Shown here: positions 32,282 through 40,849 of the stretch, one piece after another
Position numbering within the stretch: position 1 is the stretch's first letter
How the letters are laid out: every line of letters starts with the position of its first letter
IMG/VR virus record: IMGVR_UViG_3300042558_000331
Coordinates: 1-43,270 of that record
From: a virus
DNA length: 43,270 nucleotides
Direction: 5' to 3' (one strand)
The notes under the pieces: generated by a model
Database searches by the model: none
What the model saw: only the letters and a program-made list of their open reading frames with translations
Told to the model about the DNA's origin: nothing
Program-made: the position numbers and the translations under genes

Positions 32282-34342
32282 TTAATGTAATCTTTCGATT
32301 GAAACTAAATTATTTAGATAACTACCACCAATTTGTATTGTGATACGATAGGCTCTACTATTTGTAGTATCGGTTATGATATAAGTTGCTATATCACCTT
32401 GAGTGGTAAATCCCCAACCAAATAGTGAAGTAGATGCGGATGTTGTTATTGTTGCAGTACCTGATGAACCACTAGCTCCAACAACGGCTCCCGCATAATT
32501 ACCAGCTATATTACAAACAAATGTTCCTGAAATAGTAGCAAGACTTAAACCACGTTGTCCACTTGTTGTGATTGTGGCTTTAATATTATCCAATTGAACA
32601 AAAGTTCCTGCGTTTACTAATCCACTTGCTTTATATGTTATTTCATTATTATTTCCAGTAGGTTTACTCAAATCAATATAAACACCATTAGCACCAGCAC
32701 TACCTTCAAAAAATCTCAATCTATTTTGCCAAACATCAGCGGTTACACGATTTTGTAATGTGGTATTTGTTACCGGTACGCCGAATTGAATTTCACCACC
32801 TTCATCTCCACCAGCTGATGCAAATATGGTTGTGCTTCTAAATGTATTTGTTCCTGTAAATGTGTTATTTGTAGATGGTAAGTTTGTGTTTGTTTTTAAT
32901 TCTACTGCCGTTAAGGTAGGGCCGGATTGTTCACCAAAATCAAACGTACCGGAGTGACCACTAACAGTCCTCATACTATATGTGTAAGTTCCTGCCGATG
33001 GTGTATCTATTACATTTACACAATATGGAACGTTTAAGTTTGAAGAATTTTCAACGTGAACGATATTTCCAATTGCGGTACTATCCCTATAAATTTGTAA
33101 TCTAGTCCAAGCAACACCTCCTATTGGATTTGCATCACCCGTTACCATAATTTGAACTGGGTTACCGGTTGTTGTTATGGTTTCACTTATTATTGTTACA
33201 CCCGTTGATGTAACTCCTGTAACTCTACTACCCAATTTTTGAACATAGTTTACACTACCTGTTATGATAGATGATTCTAATGTATCTAATCTATTATCTA
33301 CCGATGATGAGAATGATTGTGTAAATGAATTTATATTTGAAATAGATGTTACTAAACTTGCAGTTGAAATACTTGCAGTATAAGAATTGAAAGATGATGT
33401 AGTTACTAAATTGGCAGATGAAGATATAATACCTCTACCCGTTGTTTCGTAAGAACCACTAACAAATCCAAATGCAGTTATTTGTGCAGATGAACTTATT
33501 GCACCATTTAATGATGTCAAAAACGAACCCGTTTCACTTTCAGTAATCCAACTACCACTTACACTATCTATTAAATCAAATTTTTGAGTCCAAATAAATG
33601 CATTATCATACAATTCTGTTATGGATGATGTTGCTCTTGATGCGGAAAATTCCAATGCACCCAGTCTATCCACTAATGATGATGTAGATTGTGATGCTGT
33701 GAATGTGTTTAAATTTGAGATAGATGTTACTAAACTTGCAGTTGAAATACTTGCGGTAAATGTATTTAATGAACTTAAATCCGTAGATTGTGAAACTATA
33801 CCCGATGGTTTATTTGCAATGTTATCCCAAGTTGTTTGTGTTATACTCCCACTTAAAACATATCTTTCATCATATGAAGATGTAAATTGGGAACTACCAC
33901 TAATTAAACCATTGAATGATTGTTCATTTGTTGCTGCTACAATTTCACTATGTACGGATGCTGAAAAATCATTAAAAGAAGATGTTTGTAATCTTGCACT
34001 TATTCCATTTGTAAAGGCAGTATTTAATATTTCTTGCGATTGGGTAAATGAATTTAGGGAAGTAATATCCGTATGGGATGAACTTATAAACCCAAATGCA
34101 GATATTTGTGCAGATGAACTTATAATACTTCTACCTTTACTTTCAAACGAAGATGTTGCGGATTCTAAAGATGATAATCTACTTCTATCTAATATGTTTA
34201 CGCGTGAAGTTACTGCATCTGCTAAAGTATCTAACTCTATTTTATAAGTAGTCCCACCATCTACACCTACTAAGGTAGTATCCAATGATGCGGAAGTCAA
34301 TGCTGTTAATTCTGATATCTTTTTTCTTACGTTTGTTGCCAT
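32282..34342 (-). CDS. Tail fibre protein with beta-sandwich C-terminal region
   Basis: 686 aa. The N-terminus (MATNVRKKISELTALTSASL, DTTLVGVDGGTTYKIELDTL) is of the 'kkIseL-x-x-x-t-x-x-d-x-x-l-v-g-v-d-g-g-t-t-x-k' type found in many phage fibre adaptors. Residues 50-370 are shaft repeats (SLVTSISNLNTFTASQSTSS and ISSSAQI units). After residue 370 the repeats stop and a beta-rich, jelly-roll-like region follows (TGDANPIGGVAWTRLQIYRD, TYTYSMRTVSGHSG), then a second beta-rich region ending in IERLH. No S74 motif. It is probably a receptor-contact protein. Confidence 0.75.
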   Translation of the reverse strand: MATNVRKKISELTALTSASLDTTLVGVDGGTTYKIELDTLADAVTSRVNILDRSRLSSLESATSSFESKGRSIISSSAQISAFGFISSSHTDITSLNSFTQSQEILNTAFTNGISARLQTSSFNDFSASVHSEIVAATNEQSFNGLISGSSQFTSSYDERYVLSGSITQTTWDNIANKPSGIVSQSTDLSSLNTFTASISTASLVTSISNLNTFTASQSTSSLVDRLGALEFSASRATSSITELYDNAFIWTQKFDLIDSVSGSWITESETGSFLTSLNGAISSSAQITAFGFVSGSYETTGRGIISSSANLVTTSSFNSYTASISTASLVTSISNINSFTQSFSSSVDNRLDTLESSIITGSVNYVQKLGSRVTGVTSTGVTIISETITTTGNPVQIMVTGDANPIGGVAWTRLQIYRDSTAIGNIVHVENSSNLNVPYCVNVIDTPSAGTYTYSMRTVSGHSGTFDFGEQSGPTLTAVELKTNTNLPSTNNTFTGTNTFRSTTIFASAGGDEGGEIQFGVPVTNTTLQNRVTADVWQNRLRFFEGSAGANGVYIDLSKPTGNNNEITYKASGLVNAGTFVQLDNIKATITTSGQRGLSLATISGTFVCNIAGNYAGAVVGASGSSGTATITTSASTSLFGWGFTTQGDIATYIITDTTNSRAYRITIQIGGSYLNNLVSIERLH

Positions 34343-34345
34343 TTA

Positions 34346-34894
34346 TTATATTATTATATCCAAACCATCTTCGGTTGTTATTACTGAATTATCTTCGGTT
34401 GCAATTGGAATATCGATTAATTTTCCAAAAACATAAATATCATTTATTGTTACAGAATCGAAATCTATATACCTATTATTTAGTTTTATAACAACATTTT
34501 GATTATCTTCATATATTGTATAATCGCCGGGAATATGTAGACCAAATGTTAATACTTCAAAATTTTCAGGAGATGCTCCATCAGTACCATAATCTAATCT
34601 AACATTATATATTGTAAGGGTATTTTCGATATTATTAAATTCATCAATATTTCTATTAACATATCTGCCTGAAAATTGTAATATTTCGTTATAAAAATCG
34701 GAAATTTTATTTTTATTATTTACTAATTTAGTAGTATTTGGATTTGATTTTGTATTAGAATTGAATTTTGTATTGGTAGGAACTTCTATATTTAATAAAC
34801 TACCTGTCAAATCAGTTGACACTAAATTATTAGGATTTATTTTTGGTACAATCCTATTTAGTTTTCTGGCATTTGAATTAAATTGTTTAAGCAT
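34346..34894 (-). CDS. Hypothetical protein, probably structural
   Basis: 182 aa, Asn-rich. The first 65 residues are polar and low complexity (TKFNSNTKSNPNTTKLVNNK); the rest is beta-rich (TLTIYNVRLDYGTDGASPEN, FGLHIPGDYTIYEDNQNVVI), ending in a hydrophobic IATEDNSVITTEDGLDIII. No family recognised. It overlaps the upstream 109-aa gene by eight bases and ends three bases before the 686-aa fibre gene. A fibre-attachment or neck/whisker role is possible from location. Confidence 0.7.
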   Translation of the reverse strand: MLKQFNSNARKLNRIVPKINPNNLVSTDLTGSLLNIEVPTNTKFNSNTKSNPNTTKLVNNKNKISDFYNEILQFSGRYVNRNIDEFNNIENTLTIYNVRLDYGTDGASPENFEVLTFGLHIPGDYTIYEDNQNVVIKLNNRYIDFDSVTINDIYVFGKLIDIPIATEDNSVITTEDGLDIII

Positions 34895-35216
34895 ATTGTT
34901 CTATATCTCCTTCAATTTCGATATAATCATCATCATCTAAATTATATTCAAAATTATTTTTAATAAATTTTAAAAGTAACCCATCTCCACTTTGTTCAGC
35001 TATATAATCTCTAGCACTTATTGATTGAGTATTTATATAAACTACCAATCTATCTTGTGTAGTTCTTGTCTGAATTTCTCTTAATATTTCTACGAATCTA
35101 AATCCCTTTGCTTCAAATATAAAATAATTGGGATGATTTAAATCCTTTGGAATTAAAACGGCTTTATGTTGATGCCTATCTATTTGTCTCGTTATATCTA
35201 ATAGAGTTCTTTTCAT
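34887..35216 (-). CDS. Hypothetical protein near the neck genes
   Basis: 109 aa, starting MKRTLLDITRQIDRHQHKAV. Mixed alpha/beta pattern with VLIPKDLNHPNYFIFEAKGF and an acidic C-terminus (YNLDDDDYIEIEGDIEQYA). No motif recognised. The ATG overlaps the stop of the gp15-like gene (TAATG), and its own end overlaps the next gene by eight bases, so it belongs to the neck/tail-completion operon. Confidence 0.7.
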   Translation of the reverse strand: MKRTLLDITRQIDRHQHKAVLIPKDLNHPNYFIFEAKGFRFVEILREIQTRTTQDRLVVYINTQSISARDYIAEQSGDGLLLKFIKNNFEYNLDDDDYIEIEGDIEQYA

Positions 35217-36337
35217 TATACGATATCAATAAATTTACCTGTTATTGTTATTTCATCACCACTATCAATTGGTTGTGAAAATAATCCTGAAATAAAGTTT
35301 ATTGTAAGGGATGTCAATGTTATCGATACAGTAAAATGTGTATTTTGATAATATCTCGTACCATTTATATAAAGTTTAACATCATACGAATCACTACCAA
35401 CGGAAATGCCCGATGTAATAACGGATGCCAATAACGATGGTGTTTTAATTAATTTTATGTTTGCAAAAGTTATAGTATCGTTTGTAATTGGATTTTGTGT
35501 TTTCGTATTATTCAACGATAAAAAATCTATTAAATCTTTATTATCATAATATGGAGATGGTGTACTTAATACTCCTTCCAATCTATTACTTCCACTTGTC
35601 ACATCCGTTTCGGTTGCAATTACAACTCGTTTTGTTGACATTGATTTTCTCGTTGTACGTTCTCCATCGAATGTTTCAGGCAATAAATGCGCTTTTACAT
35701 TCAAACTAAATTCAACTCTATTAATTCTTTGCGAACCTTCTCCAACTTCATTTATTACGTTGAAATCTGAAATAGATGTTCTAAATTTAAATTTATCTCT
35801 ATCTCCCCAATATTGCGATGTAAAGTTTAATTGCTCAATTACTGAATTCAGTTGTTCGGTATAATCTGTCCAAACCATACATTCATAATTTACCTCAACA
35901 TAATCAGGCATCACAATATTAAATAATTCGTATTTAGGTTTTGTACTACCACCCAACGCAGTAAATCTATCGTATCTATTATCTTTTGAATATTTTGTAA
36001 TTGTTGGATATGAAACGTGTCTATTCTGCATTGGCATTGATTCATCCTTTGCAATAGATGTTCTACGAATCATCATTAAAGGTAATTGTATAACTCCCTT
36101 TTTATCTCTATAAGCACCATCTCTTCTTGCTCCTTTCCATCTTTCGGAGTTACCATAAATTACAGGAATACTAACCGATTTACCATTGTAATCCAATTTT
36201 GGTAAAGCAACATCCTCCAAATACGTCATCATAGCGTAATCTATATCAAATAGACCTACACTTTTCTTAACATCCCCAACGTTGGATTTTATTTCGTTTG
36301 CCCTATTTAAATTGGGCTTAATTGGATTTATTGACAT
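35216..36337 (-). CDS. gp15: Tail sheath stabiliser/completion protein (gp15-like)
   Basis: 373 aa. The N-terminal YAMMTYLEDVALPKLDYNGK, followed by VSIPVIYGNSERW, parallels T4 gp15, where a short helix is followed by 'v-P-I-t-Y-a-s-x-E-x'. LPLMMIRRTSIAKD and YELFNIVMPDYVEVNYECMV continue the match to 'l-P-r-i-n' and 'i-x-Y-e-L-x-i-f-t-x-y'. DKFKFRTSISDFN and RVEFSLNVKAHLLPE resemble the last strands. Gp15 caps the tail tube and sheath and joins the tail to the head neck. It is longer than T4 gp15 (272 aa) by about 100 residues, which form a separate beta-rich C-terminal segment (VITSGISVGSDSYDVKLYIN). Sits after gp13/gp14-like genes as in T4. Confidence 0.65.
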   Translation of the reverse strand: MSINPIKPNLNRANEIKSNVGDVKKSVGLFDIDYAMMTYLEDVALPKLDYNGKSVSIPVIYGNSERWKGARRDGAYRDKKGVIQLPLMMIRRTSIAKDESMPMQNRHVSYPTITKYSKDNRYDRFTALGGSTKPKYELFNIVMPDYVEVNYECMVWTDYTEQLNSVIEQLNFTSQYWGDRDKFKFRTSISDFNVINEVGEGSQRINRVEFSLNVKAHLLPETFDGERTTRKSMSTKRVVIATETDVTSGSNRLEGVLSTPSPYYDNKDLIDFLSLNNTKTQNPITNDTITFANIKLIKTPSLLASVITSGISVGSDSYDVKLYINGTRYYQNTHFTVSITLTSLTINFISGLFSQPIDSGDEITITGKFIDIV

Positions 36338-36338
36338 A

Positions 36339-36794
36339 TTATTTAATTCTTTCTTCTATGTTTAATGCCGACCTGTTAACCATAAATGTACTACATACAA
36401 TACTAAAGCTATTATTCGGTTGTCCTCCAACGAATTGAATTTCATTTGTATTATCTATTTCATAGTACGAACCATCGAAGAAAATAACATCTCCAATTTC
36501 TGGGTATGCACTTTTTTCCTCACACATCCATCTATCTACTCTAAATTCTACATTTTGATTCGCATCAGGTCCAAATCCTTCGTAATTTGCAGTTTCGGGT
36601 TCTTTGTTGATTAATGCAAATAATTCTACACCGGGATGCCAAGTCTTACTAATAGATTCGCCATACAAATTTATTTTAGTTTCACTCAAATTTACTTTGA
36701 ATAATACAATAGCATTTTGTACAACAACATCTACCAATTCTCTAGCAATTCCTTTGAAAAACGTTACATCTCTATCTGATATAAATTTTGGCAT
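36339..36794 (-). CDS. gp14: Neck protein (gp14-like)
   Basis: 151 aa. The end IGDVIFFDGSYYEIDNTNEI, after NQNVEFRVDRWMCEE, parallels T4 gp14, where 'v-t-x-x-i-n' is followed by 'G-D-l-I-y-f-p-x-d-x-s-l-f-E-i-n-w-V'. KLNLYGES-type residues at 42-48 and HPGVELFALINKE give the rest of the small beta barrel. It is shorter than T4 gp14 (256 aa). Gp14 and gp13 form the connector between the portal and the tail in T4. It ends two bases before the gp15-like gene and starts two bases after the gp13-like gene, so the three form one translation unit. Confidence 0.6.
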   Translation of the reverse strand: MPKFISDRDVTFFKGIARELVDVVVQNAIVLFKVNLSETKINLYGESISKTWHPGVELFALINKEPETANYEGFGPDANQNVEFRVDRWMCEEKSAYPEIGDVIFFDGSYYEIDNTNEIQFVGGQPNNSFSIVCSTFMVNRSALNIEERIK

Positions 36795-36795
36795 A

Positions 36796-38016
36796 TTATC
36801 CTACATATAATTTTAAAGGAACTTTTCTTAACATTTCTTGCTGATGGTTTGATTCATGCGTTTTATTTTCCATCACATTCTTTCTACTCAATTCTTCTAA
36901 GTTTTCTCTAAGTTGCGTTATTAGTGCATCTTTTTCAACTTGCGCTTCAGCTCTTAATGCTGCACCATCCAATGATACTTCACCATCTGGAATTGGAATT
37001 GAATTATATTTCTCTCTAATAGCACCTAATAATTCTTTTGAAAGTGCTAATGTATATTTTCTAATCCATTGTTTACCAACATCATTAATAAATGAATATT
37101 GAATAAAATCATATGGAATATCGGAATAATCAGAAAGTGAATCTGCTTGAACAATTTGTGAATCGTGTTCAAATTCATCTTTACTCATATAATCAAAGTA
37201 TAATCTATCAGGCCCAAATCCCTCTTTTGGTAAAGGGAATACTTCAATTACATTATTAACAATATTAAATGTATGATGCGATTTACGAATATGGTCATTC
37301 AATTCGATTGCTTGTATTCTTAAAACATCTTCGTATAAAGGCATTAATAAGAATTGTGCTGCCGGAGAATATGAACCAAATCCCATCTCATCCATTAAAT
37401 TCAATGTACCTTGTCCGCCAACCGAATATGGGTCAAAGAATCTTTGTATTGCCGGAGTTGCTTCATAAAATACTTTCATTACATCGATTGTTTGAGAACC
37501 AGAAAACATTGTAGCAAATGATGTAGATGTATCGACATCAACAGATGCACTCATCATATCATACTTTTGCTGTCCTGGAACTAAATCAATATATGCTTTT
37601 TTAATAGATGTATTACCACCTACGCCAGCTAATGTACCATATTGTTGGGACATACGAACTATTGTTGGTAAAAATGAACCATCTACAAGTGTTTGTGAAT
37701 AGTTTGCTACCGCATTTTTTGGAGTACCTTTTAAGATATCCAAATTATTTCTAAGGTTAAATTGATTTACCTGTGCAGAATATTCTGATACGGATTCCTC
37801 AAAACAAGCATAAAATTGCTCATCAATCATTTCCACATCTACGATTGGATATCCCAAACGTTTTGCACACCATACGGCTGTCTTTGGTGCGTCTGTATAG
37901 AAATCAGTATCTAAATCATATATACCAAAAGGGGTCAATCCTAATGATGTTGCCGTTGAGCCTGAAATTTGTACAATTGCTGAACCACTACCTGGCCATT
38001 TTAAGTTTAAAGACAT
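36796..38016 (-). CDS. gp13: Neck protein (gp13-like)
   Basis: 406 aa. The C-terminal pattern IRKYTLALSKELLGAIREKY, then IPIPDGEVSLDGAALRAEAQ, VEKDALITQLREN parallels the gp13 family end, in which a helix precedes 'i-x-x-P-g-g-x-x-l-n-G' and a further helix. Middle region IKKAYIDLVPGQQKYDM is a strand-turn-strand unit. It is longer than T4 gp13 (309 aa). Gp13 stabilises the packaged head and, with gp14, forms the tail-binding neck. It is next to the gp14-like gene and downstream of the C1q-like gene. An ATATTTATA motif is 22 bases upstream of the ATG. Confidence 0.6.
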   Translation of the reverse strand: MSLNLKWPGSGSAIVQISGSTATSLGLTPFGIYDLDTDFYTDAPKTAVWCAKRLGYPIVDVEMIDEQFYACFEESVSEYSAQVNQFNLRNNLDILKGTPKNAVANYSQTLVDGSFLPTIVRMSQQYGTLAGVGGNTSIKKAYIDLVPGQQKYDMMSASVDVDTSTSFATMFSGSQTIDVMKVFYEATPAIQRFFDPYSVGGQGTLNLMDEMGFGSYSPAAQFLLMPLYEDVLRIQAIELNDHIRKSHHTFNIVNNVIEVFPLPKEGFGPDRLYFDYMSKDEFEHDSQIVQADSLSDYSDIPYDFIQYSFINDVGKQWIRKYTLALSKELLGAIREKYNSIPIPDGEVSLDGAALRAEAQVEKDALITQLRENLEELSRKNVMENKTHESNHQQEMLRKVPLKLYVG

Positions 38017-38037
38017 ATTATTCCAATTATATTTACT

Positions 38038-38047
38038 TATAAATATA
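38038..38047 (-). promoter_or_regulatory. ATATTTATA motif upstream of the gp13-like gene
   Basis: Coding-strand TATATTTATA, 22 bases upstream of the ATG at 38016 in the 49-base gap. Confidence 0.4.
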
Positions 38048-38065
38048 AGAATATAAAAAGATAAG

Positions 38066-39097
38066 TTATCCTATTTGGGTTAATGTTGCAATAACGGATG
38101 GAATTGCGGGTCTTGACGGGTTTGTTTGTGTTCCTTGTGAAGTAATTTGACCTGTTGAATCATTACAACTCCATTTTATTTCAACATAATCATTTGCAAC
38201 TATGGGTAACATCCAATTCCATGCCGCAACACTTCTACCCAAAGAACCTGCTACTTTTGTTAATGTAATATTTGTGTTTGAATTTGCAACATTACTACCC
38301 GTATATGCCAACCAAATATCAAAATCAATTGTACTATTTGCAGTATTTTCCATTTGTGCTGAAAATTGTAAATTGTATATACCTGTGTTTGCTGGTGTTA
38401 TTCTAGTTCCATTTGCAATAGTAACTTCATGTGCAAAATCGGTTGTATTTAATTTCATAGAATATGCAGTATTTGCAGAACCGCTTTGAGTTGTTGTATC
38501 ACTAAATTGTCCGTAATTAAACAATTTATTTCCTGCTAAATAAAATTCAGAACCACTTGCTACATTTATATTTCCTTTAACATCCAATGAACCTGTAATT
38601 GATTGAGAGCCACTTGTGTACATTGAACCTGTCATTGTAATAGTGTGATTATGAAAATTGGTTGAACCACTTACATCAATCGTACCATATAATTGAGTAT
38701 TACCCGTTAAAGTGTTATTTCCAATTTGAATTGTTGAACCACTTACTAAAAATGAACCTGTTATAGTTGAAGCACCAATTGTGTTTAATGAACCTGTAAT
38801 CCTAACTGAACCAGTAAATATATGTACATCACCATCATCTAATCCAAAATTAGTAGATGCGGTATAGTGTGTTACCGATGATGTTGTTACTAAAAATTGT
38901 TGAGCGGTTATATTTCCATCAATTGTAAGATTACCTAATATAATTTGGCCACCTACGAATATATTTGAACCCGTTGTTGCAAATGTAAGAGCTGGAACAT
39001 ACCCCAATTCATTATTCCCTTGCGAAGAAAGAATTTTATCAGCCGCATCTAATGTGTAAATTGGTAAATCGTATGCTTTGAAAATTACGTTTGACAT
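38066..39097 (-). CDS. Surface/fibre-like protein with C1q-like C-terminal domain
   Basis: 343 aa. Residues 1-60 are a folded head (MSNVIFKAYDLPIYTLDAAD, then LGYVPALTFATTGSNIFVGG). Residues 60-200 are beta-helix-like GS repeats (GSLNTIGASTITGSFLVSGS, GSTNFHNHTITMTGSMYTSG). Residues about 210-343 form a C1q/TNF-like jelly roll: DTTTQSGSANTAYSMKLNTT, then TPANTGIYNLQFSAQMENT, the 'i-t-x-x-x-x-G-x-Y-n-i-q-f-S-x-q' signature of C1q-like domains in phage virion proteins. It trimerises and often contacts carbohydrates. Located between the capsid gene terminator and the neck genes, so it could be a head decoration, neck whisker or fibre. Confidence 0.7.
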   Translation of the reverse strand: MSNVIFKAYDLPIYTLDAADKILSSQGNNELGYVPALTFATTGSNIFVGGQIILGNLTIDGNITAQQFLVTTSSVTHYTASTNFGLDDGDVHIFTGSVRITGSLNTIGASTITGSFLVSGSTIQIGNNTLTGNTQLYGTIDVSGSTNFHNHTITMTGSMYTSGSQSITGSLDVKGNINVASGSEFYLAGNKLFNYGQFSDTTTQSGSANTAYSMKLNTTDFAHEVTIANGTRITPANTGIYNLQFSAQMENTANSTIDFDIWLAYTGSNVANSNTNITLTKVAGSLGRSVAAWNWMLPIVANDYVEIKWSCNDSTGQITSQGTQTNPSRPAIPSVIATLTQIG

Positions 39098-39119
39098 TTA
39101 ATAGGTGTTATGTTACACT

Positions 39120-39129
39120 AATAAATATG
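39120..39129 (-). promoter_or_regulatory. ATATTTATT variant motif upstream of the C1q-like gene
   Basis: Coding-strand CATATTTATT, about 23 bases upstream of the ATG at 39097 and downstream of the capsid terminator. Confidence 0.3.
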
Positions 39130-39150
39130 AATAATTTGTTATATCGGCAT

Positions 39151-39182
39151 AAAAAAAGGGAAGTATTTCTACTTCCCCTTTT
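39151..39182 (-). terminator. Rho-independent terminator after the major capsid gene
   Basis: Minus strand AAAAGGGGAAGTA, a short loop, TACTTCCC and a T7 run. Lies 23 bases past the capsid stop. It is expected to separate the abundant capsid transcript from the neck operon. Confidence 0.85.
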
Positions 39183-39204
39183 ATATTCTTTAATTCAATA
39201 AAGA

Positions 39205-40818
39205 TTAAAGAGTGTTGATACCATCAACGATAATCTTACCGTAGAATTCTGGTCTTACGATTTTCTTAGCGTAACGAGTCATAACACCACGTCTAGGAGT
39301 GAAGTTAGTTGGGTCGTACACTAAAGGAGTCATAATCAATGGTACATATGGTGCGTAAACTGCTCCGGTTTCGAAGAAGTTAGAACCTTTGAAACCTAAT
39401 AAGATTACGTTCTCAGTCATGTAAGGGTTTTTGTAAACATCGTATCTATTTGAGATAGAACCGATATTAGTTACACCTGCTGCGAAAGATAAAGCGTCTT
39501 TACCTGGGTTAGCAGAGAAACCATTCATTGATTCTAAGATAGTTGCTACGTTAGGAGAAACTACTAAGAAGTTTGCTCCACCTCTCATAGTCAATTGGTG
39601 AATCTTGTTAGATACCTTTTGTAATTTGATACCTAAAGTTTGATACCAAGTTGATTTTGTGTATGCTGAAGCTGCTGCTGCATTTGAATCTACTTGGAAA
39701 GCGTTTGCTACTGAATTGTAATCATATCCAACTCTTGCAGACCAATAATCAGTTGTGAAAGCGTTAGCTTGTAACATTTCTAAGATTTCTAAGTCGATTT
39801 CTAAAGAGATGTACTCACTTAACATTTGAGTCAATTCCGCTTCTGCATCTACAGAGTGGTATGCGTTCAAATCTTGCGCTAATTCAGGAGTCCAAATTGC
39901 TTTTAACTTACGAGTCTTAGCAACGATTGGTTCTGATTTCAATTCTAATTCAATTTCTGGAATATCCAAGTTTGAACCTCTATCTTCGAAGTCACCACGA
40001 GAGATATCAGTTGGTTGTGCGTGGTATGATAAAGTTGCACCTACTGAACCAGTAGTTACAGCTGAAGTATATGCTGCGAAGAAACTAGCAGTTCCTGCGT
40101 TTACTGCAGTATATTCAGGATAGAAAGTAAATCCAGAACCTGATTGTACTAATTCAAATGCTCTTGCACCATTCCAATCAGCACCTGCTGGCAATTCTAC
40201 TGATAATTTTTTGATTTTTTCAGCTGCGAAAGATGCAGAGAAAGTTGAGTTTTTCAAATCAAAATTGATATCTGATAATGAAGCTGATGCAATAGTTGCA
40301 ACAACTGCTGTATCGATATCATTGATTGTATATCCAAAACGACCTGCTCCATAAAGACCACCTTCAGTAGCTTGAGTAGAACCTAATTTGTTACCAGCTG
40401 GAGATTGAGAATCTTTACCAAAAGCACCACCATTACCGAATAAAGATTCGTTTTGTGCTGGTCTACCTGTTTGGTTAGTACCATATTTGAAGTCCATGTA
40501 GAAAATAAGACCTGAAGGTAAGTTCATTGGTTGAACTGAAACGAATTCTTTAGATGCGATAGAACCAAAGATTCTTCTTACTAAAGGTAACGCAACACCA
40601 GCCCACTCTTCAGAACCTGAAGATGTACCTGTTCTTGTAGCCTCGTCTAATAATTGTTTTGCTTGGTTTTCTAACATTACTGCCATACCATGCTTAGATG
40701 TTTCAGAACCTGCGTTCTCTAACAATCCTGTTTTTTCCCACTTTGCTTTCAAACCTCTAGTTTGCTCAAGCATAATGCTTTGTGGGTTAGCTCCGTTCAT
40801 TAATTTTTTTAAGTCCAT
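39205..40818 (-). CDS. gp23: Major capsid protein (gp23-like)
   Basis: 537 aa, near T4 gp23 (521 aa). The N-terminal helix (LEQTRGLKAKWEKTGLLE) is the delta-domain, and residues 71-110 read WAGVALPLVRRIFGSIASKE, then FVSVQPMNLPSGLIFYMDFK, the diagnostic 'W-x-g-v-A-L-P-L-V-R-R-i-F-g' and 'v-s-V-Q-P-M-n-l-P-s-G-L-x-F-Y-m-D' block of the T4 superfamily. C-terminal LIMTPLVYDPTNFTPRRGVM, then KKIVRPEFYGKIIV, matches the end of gp23. Possible prohead-protease sites of L/I-x-E type are LLE at 32-34 and LDE at 57-59; the latter is close to the T4 cleavage point at 65. Preceded by the scaffold gene after 31 bases and followed by a terminator. The leader has A-rich sequence and no Shine-Dalgarno. Confidence 0.95.
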   Translation of the reverse strand: MDLKKLMNGANPQSIMLEQTRGLKAKWEKTGLLENAGSETSKHGMAVMLENQAKQLLDEATRTGTSSGSEEWAGVALPLVRRIFGSIASKEFVSVQPMNLPSGLIFYMDFKYGTNQTGRPAQNESLFGNGGAFGKDSQSPAGNKLGSTQATEGGLYGAGRFGYTINDIDTAVVATIASASLSDINFDLKNSTFSASFAAEKIKKLSVELPAGADWNGARAFELVQSGSGFTFYPEYTAVNAGTASFFAAYTSAVTTGSVGATLSYHAQPTDISRGDFEDRGSNLDIPEIELELKSEPIVAKTRKLKAIWTPELAQDLNAYHSVDAEAELTQMLSEYISLEIDLEILEMLQANAFTTDYWSARVGYDYNSVANAFQVDSNAAAASAYTKSTWYQTLGIKLQKVSNKIHQLTMRGGANFLVVSPNVATILESMNGFSANPGKDALSFAAGVTNIGSISNRYDVYKNPYMTENVILLGFKGSNFFETGAVYAPYVPLIMTPLVYDPTNFTPRRGVMTRYAKKIVRPEFYGKIIVDGINTL

Positions 40819-40849
40819 TTTATGTACTTTTAATTGTTTTTGTTATGAA

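Noticed and set aside
3645-38047. T4 late promoters (TATAAATA) on the plus strand
   Set aside because: The exact T4 box appears only in the reverse orientation relative to the genes, and no plus-strand genes exist. Kept as a motif of unknown function rather than called as T4 promoters.
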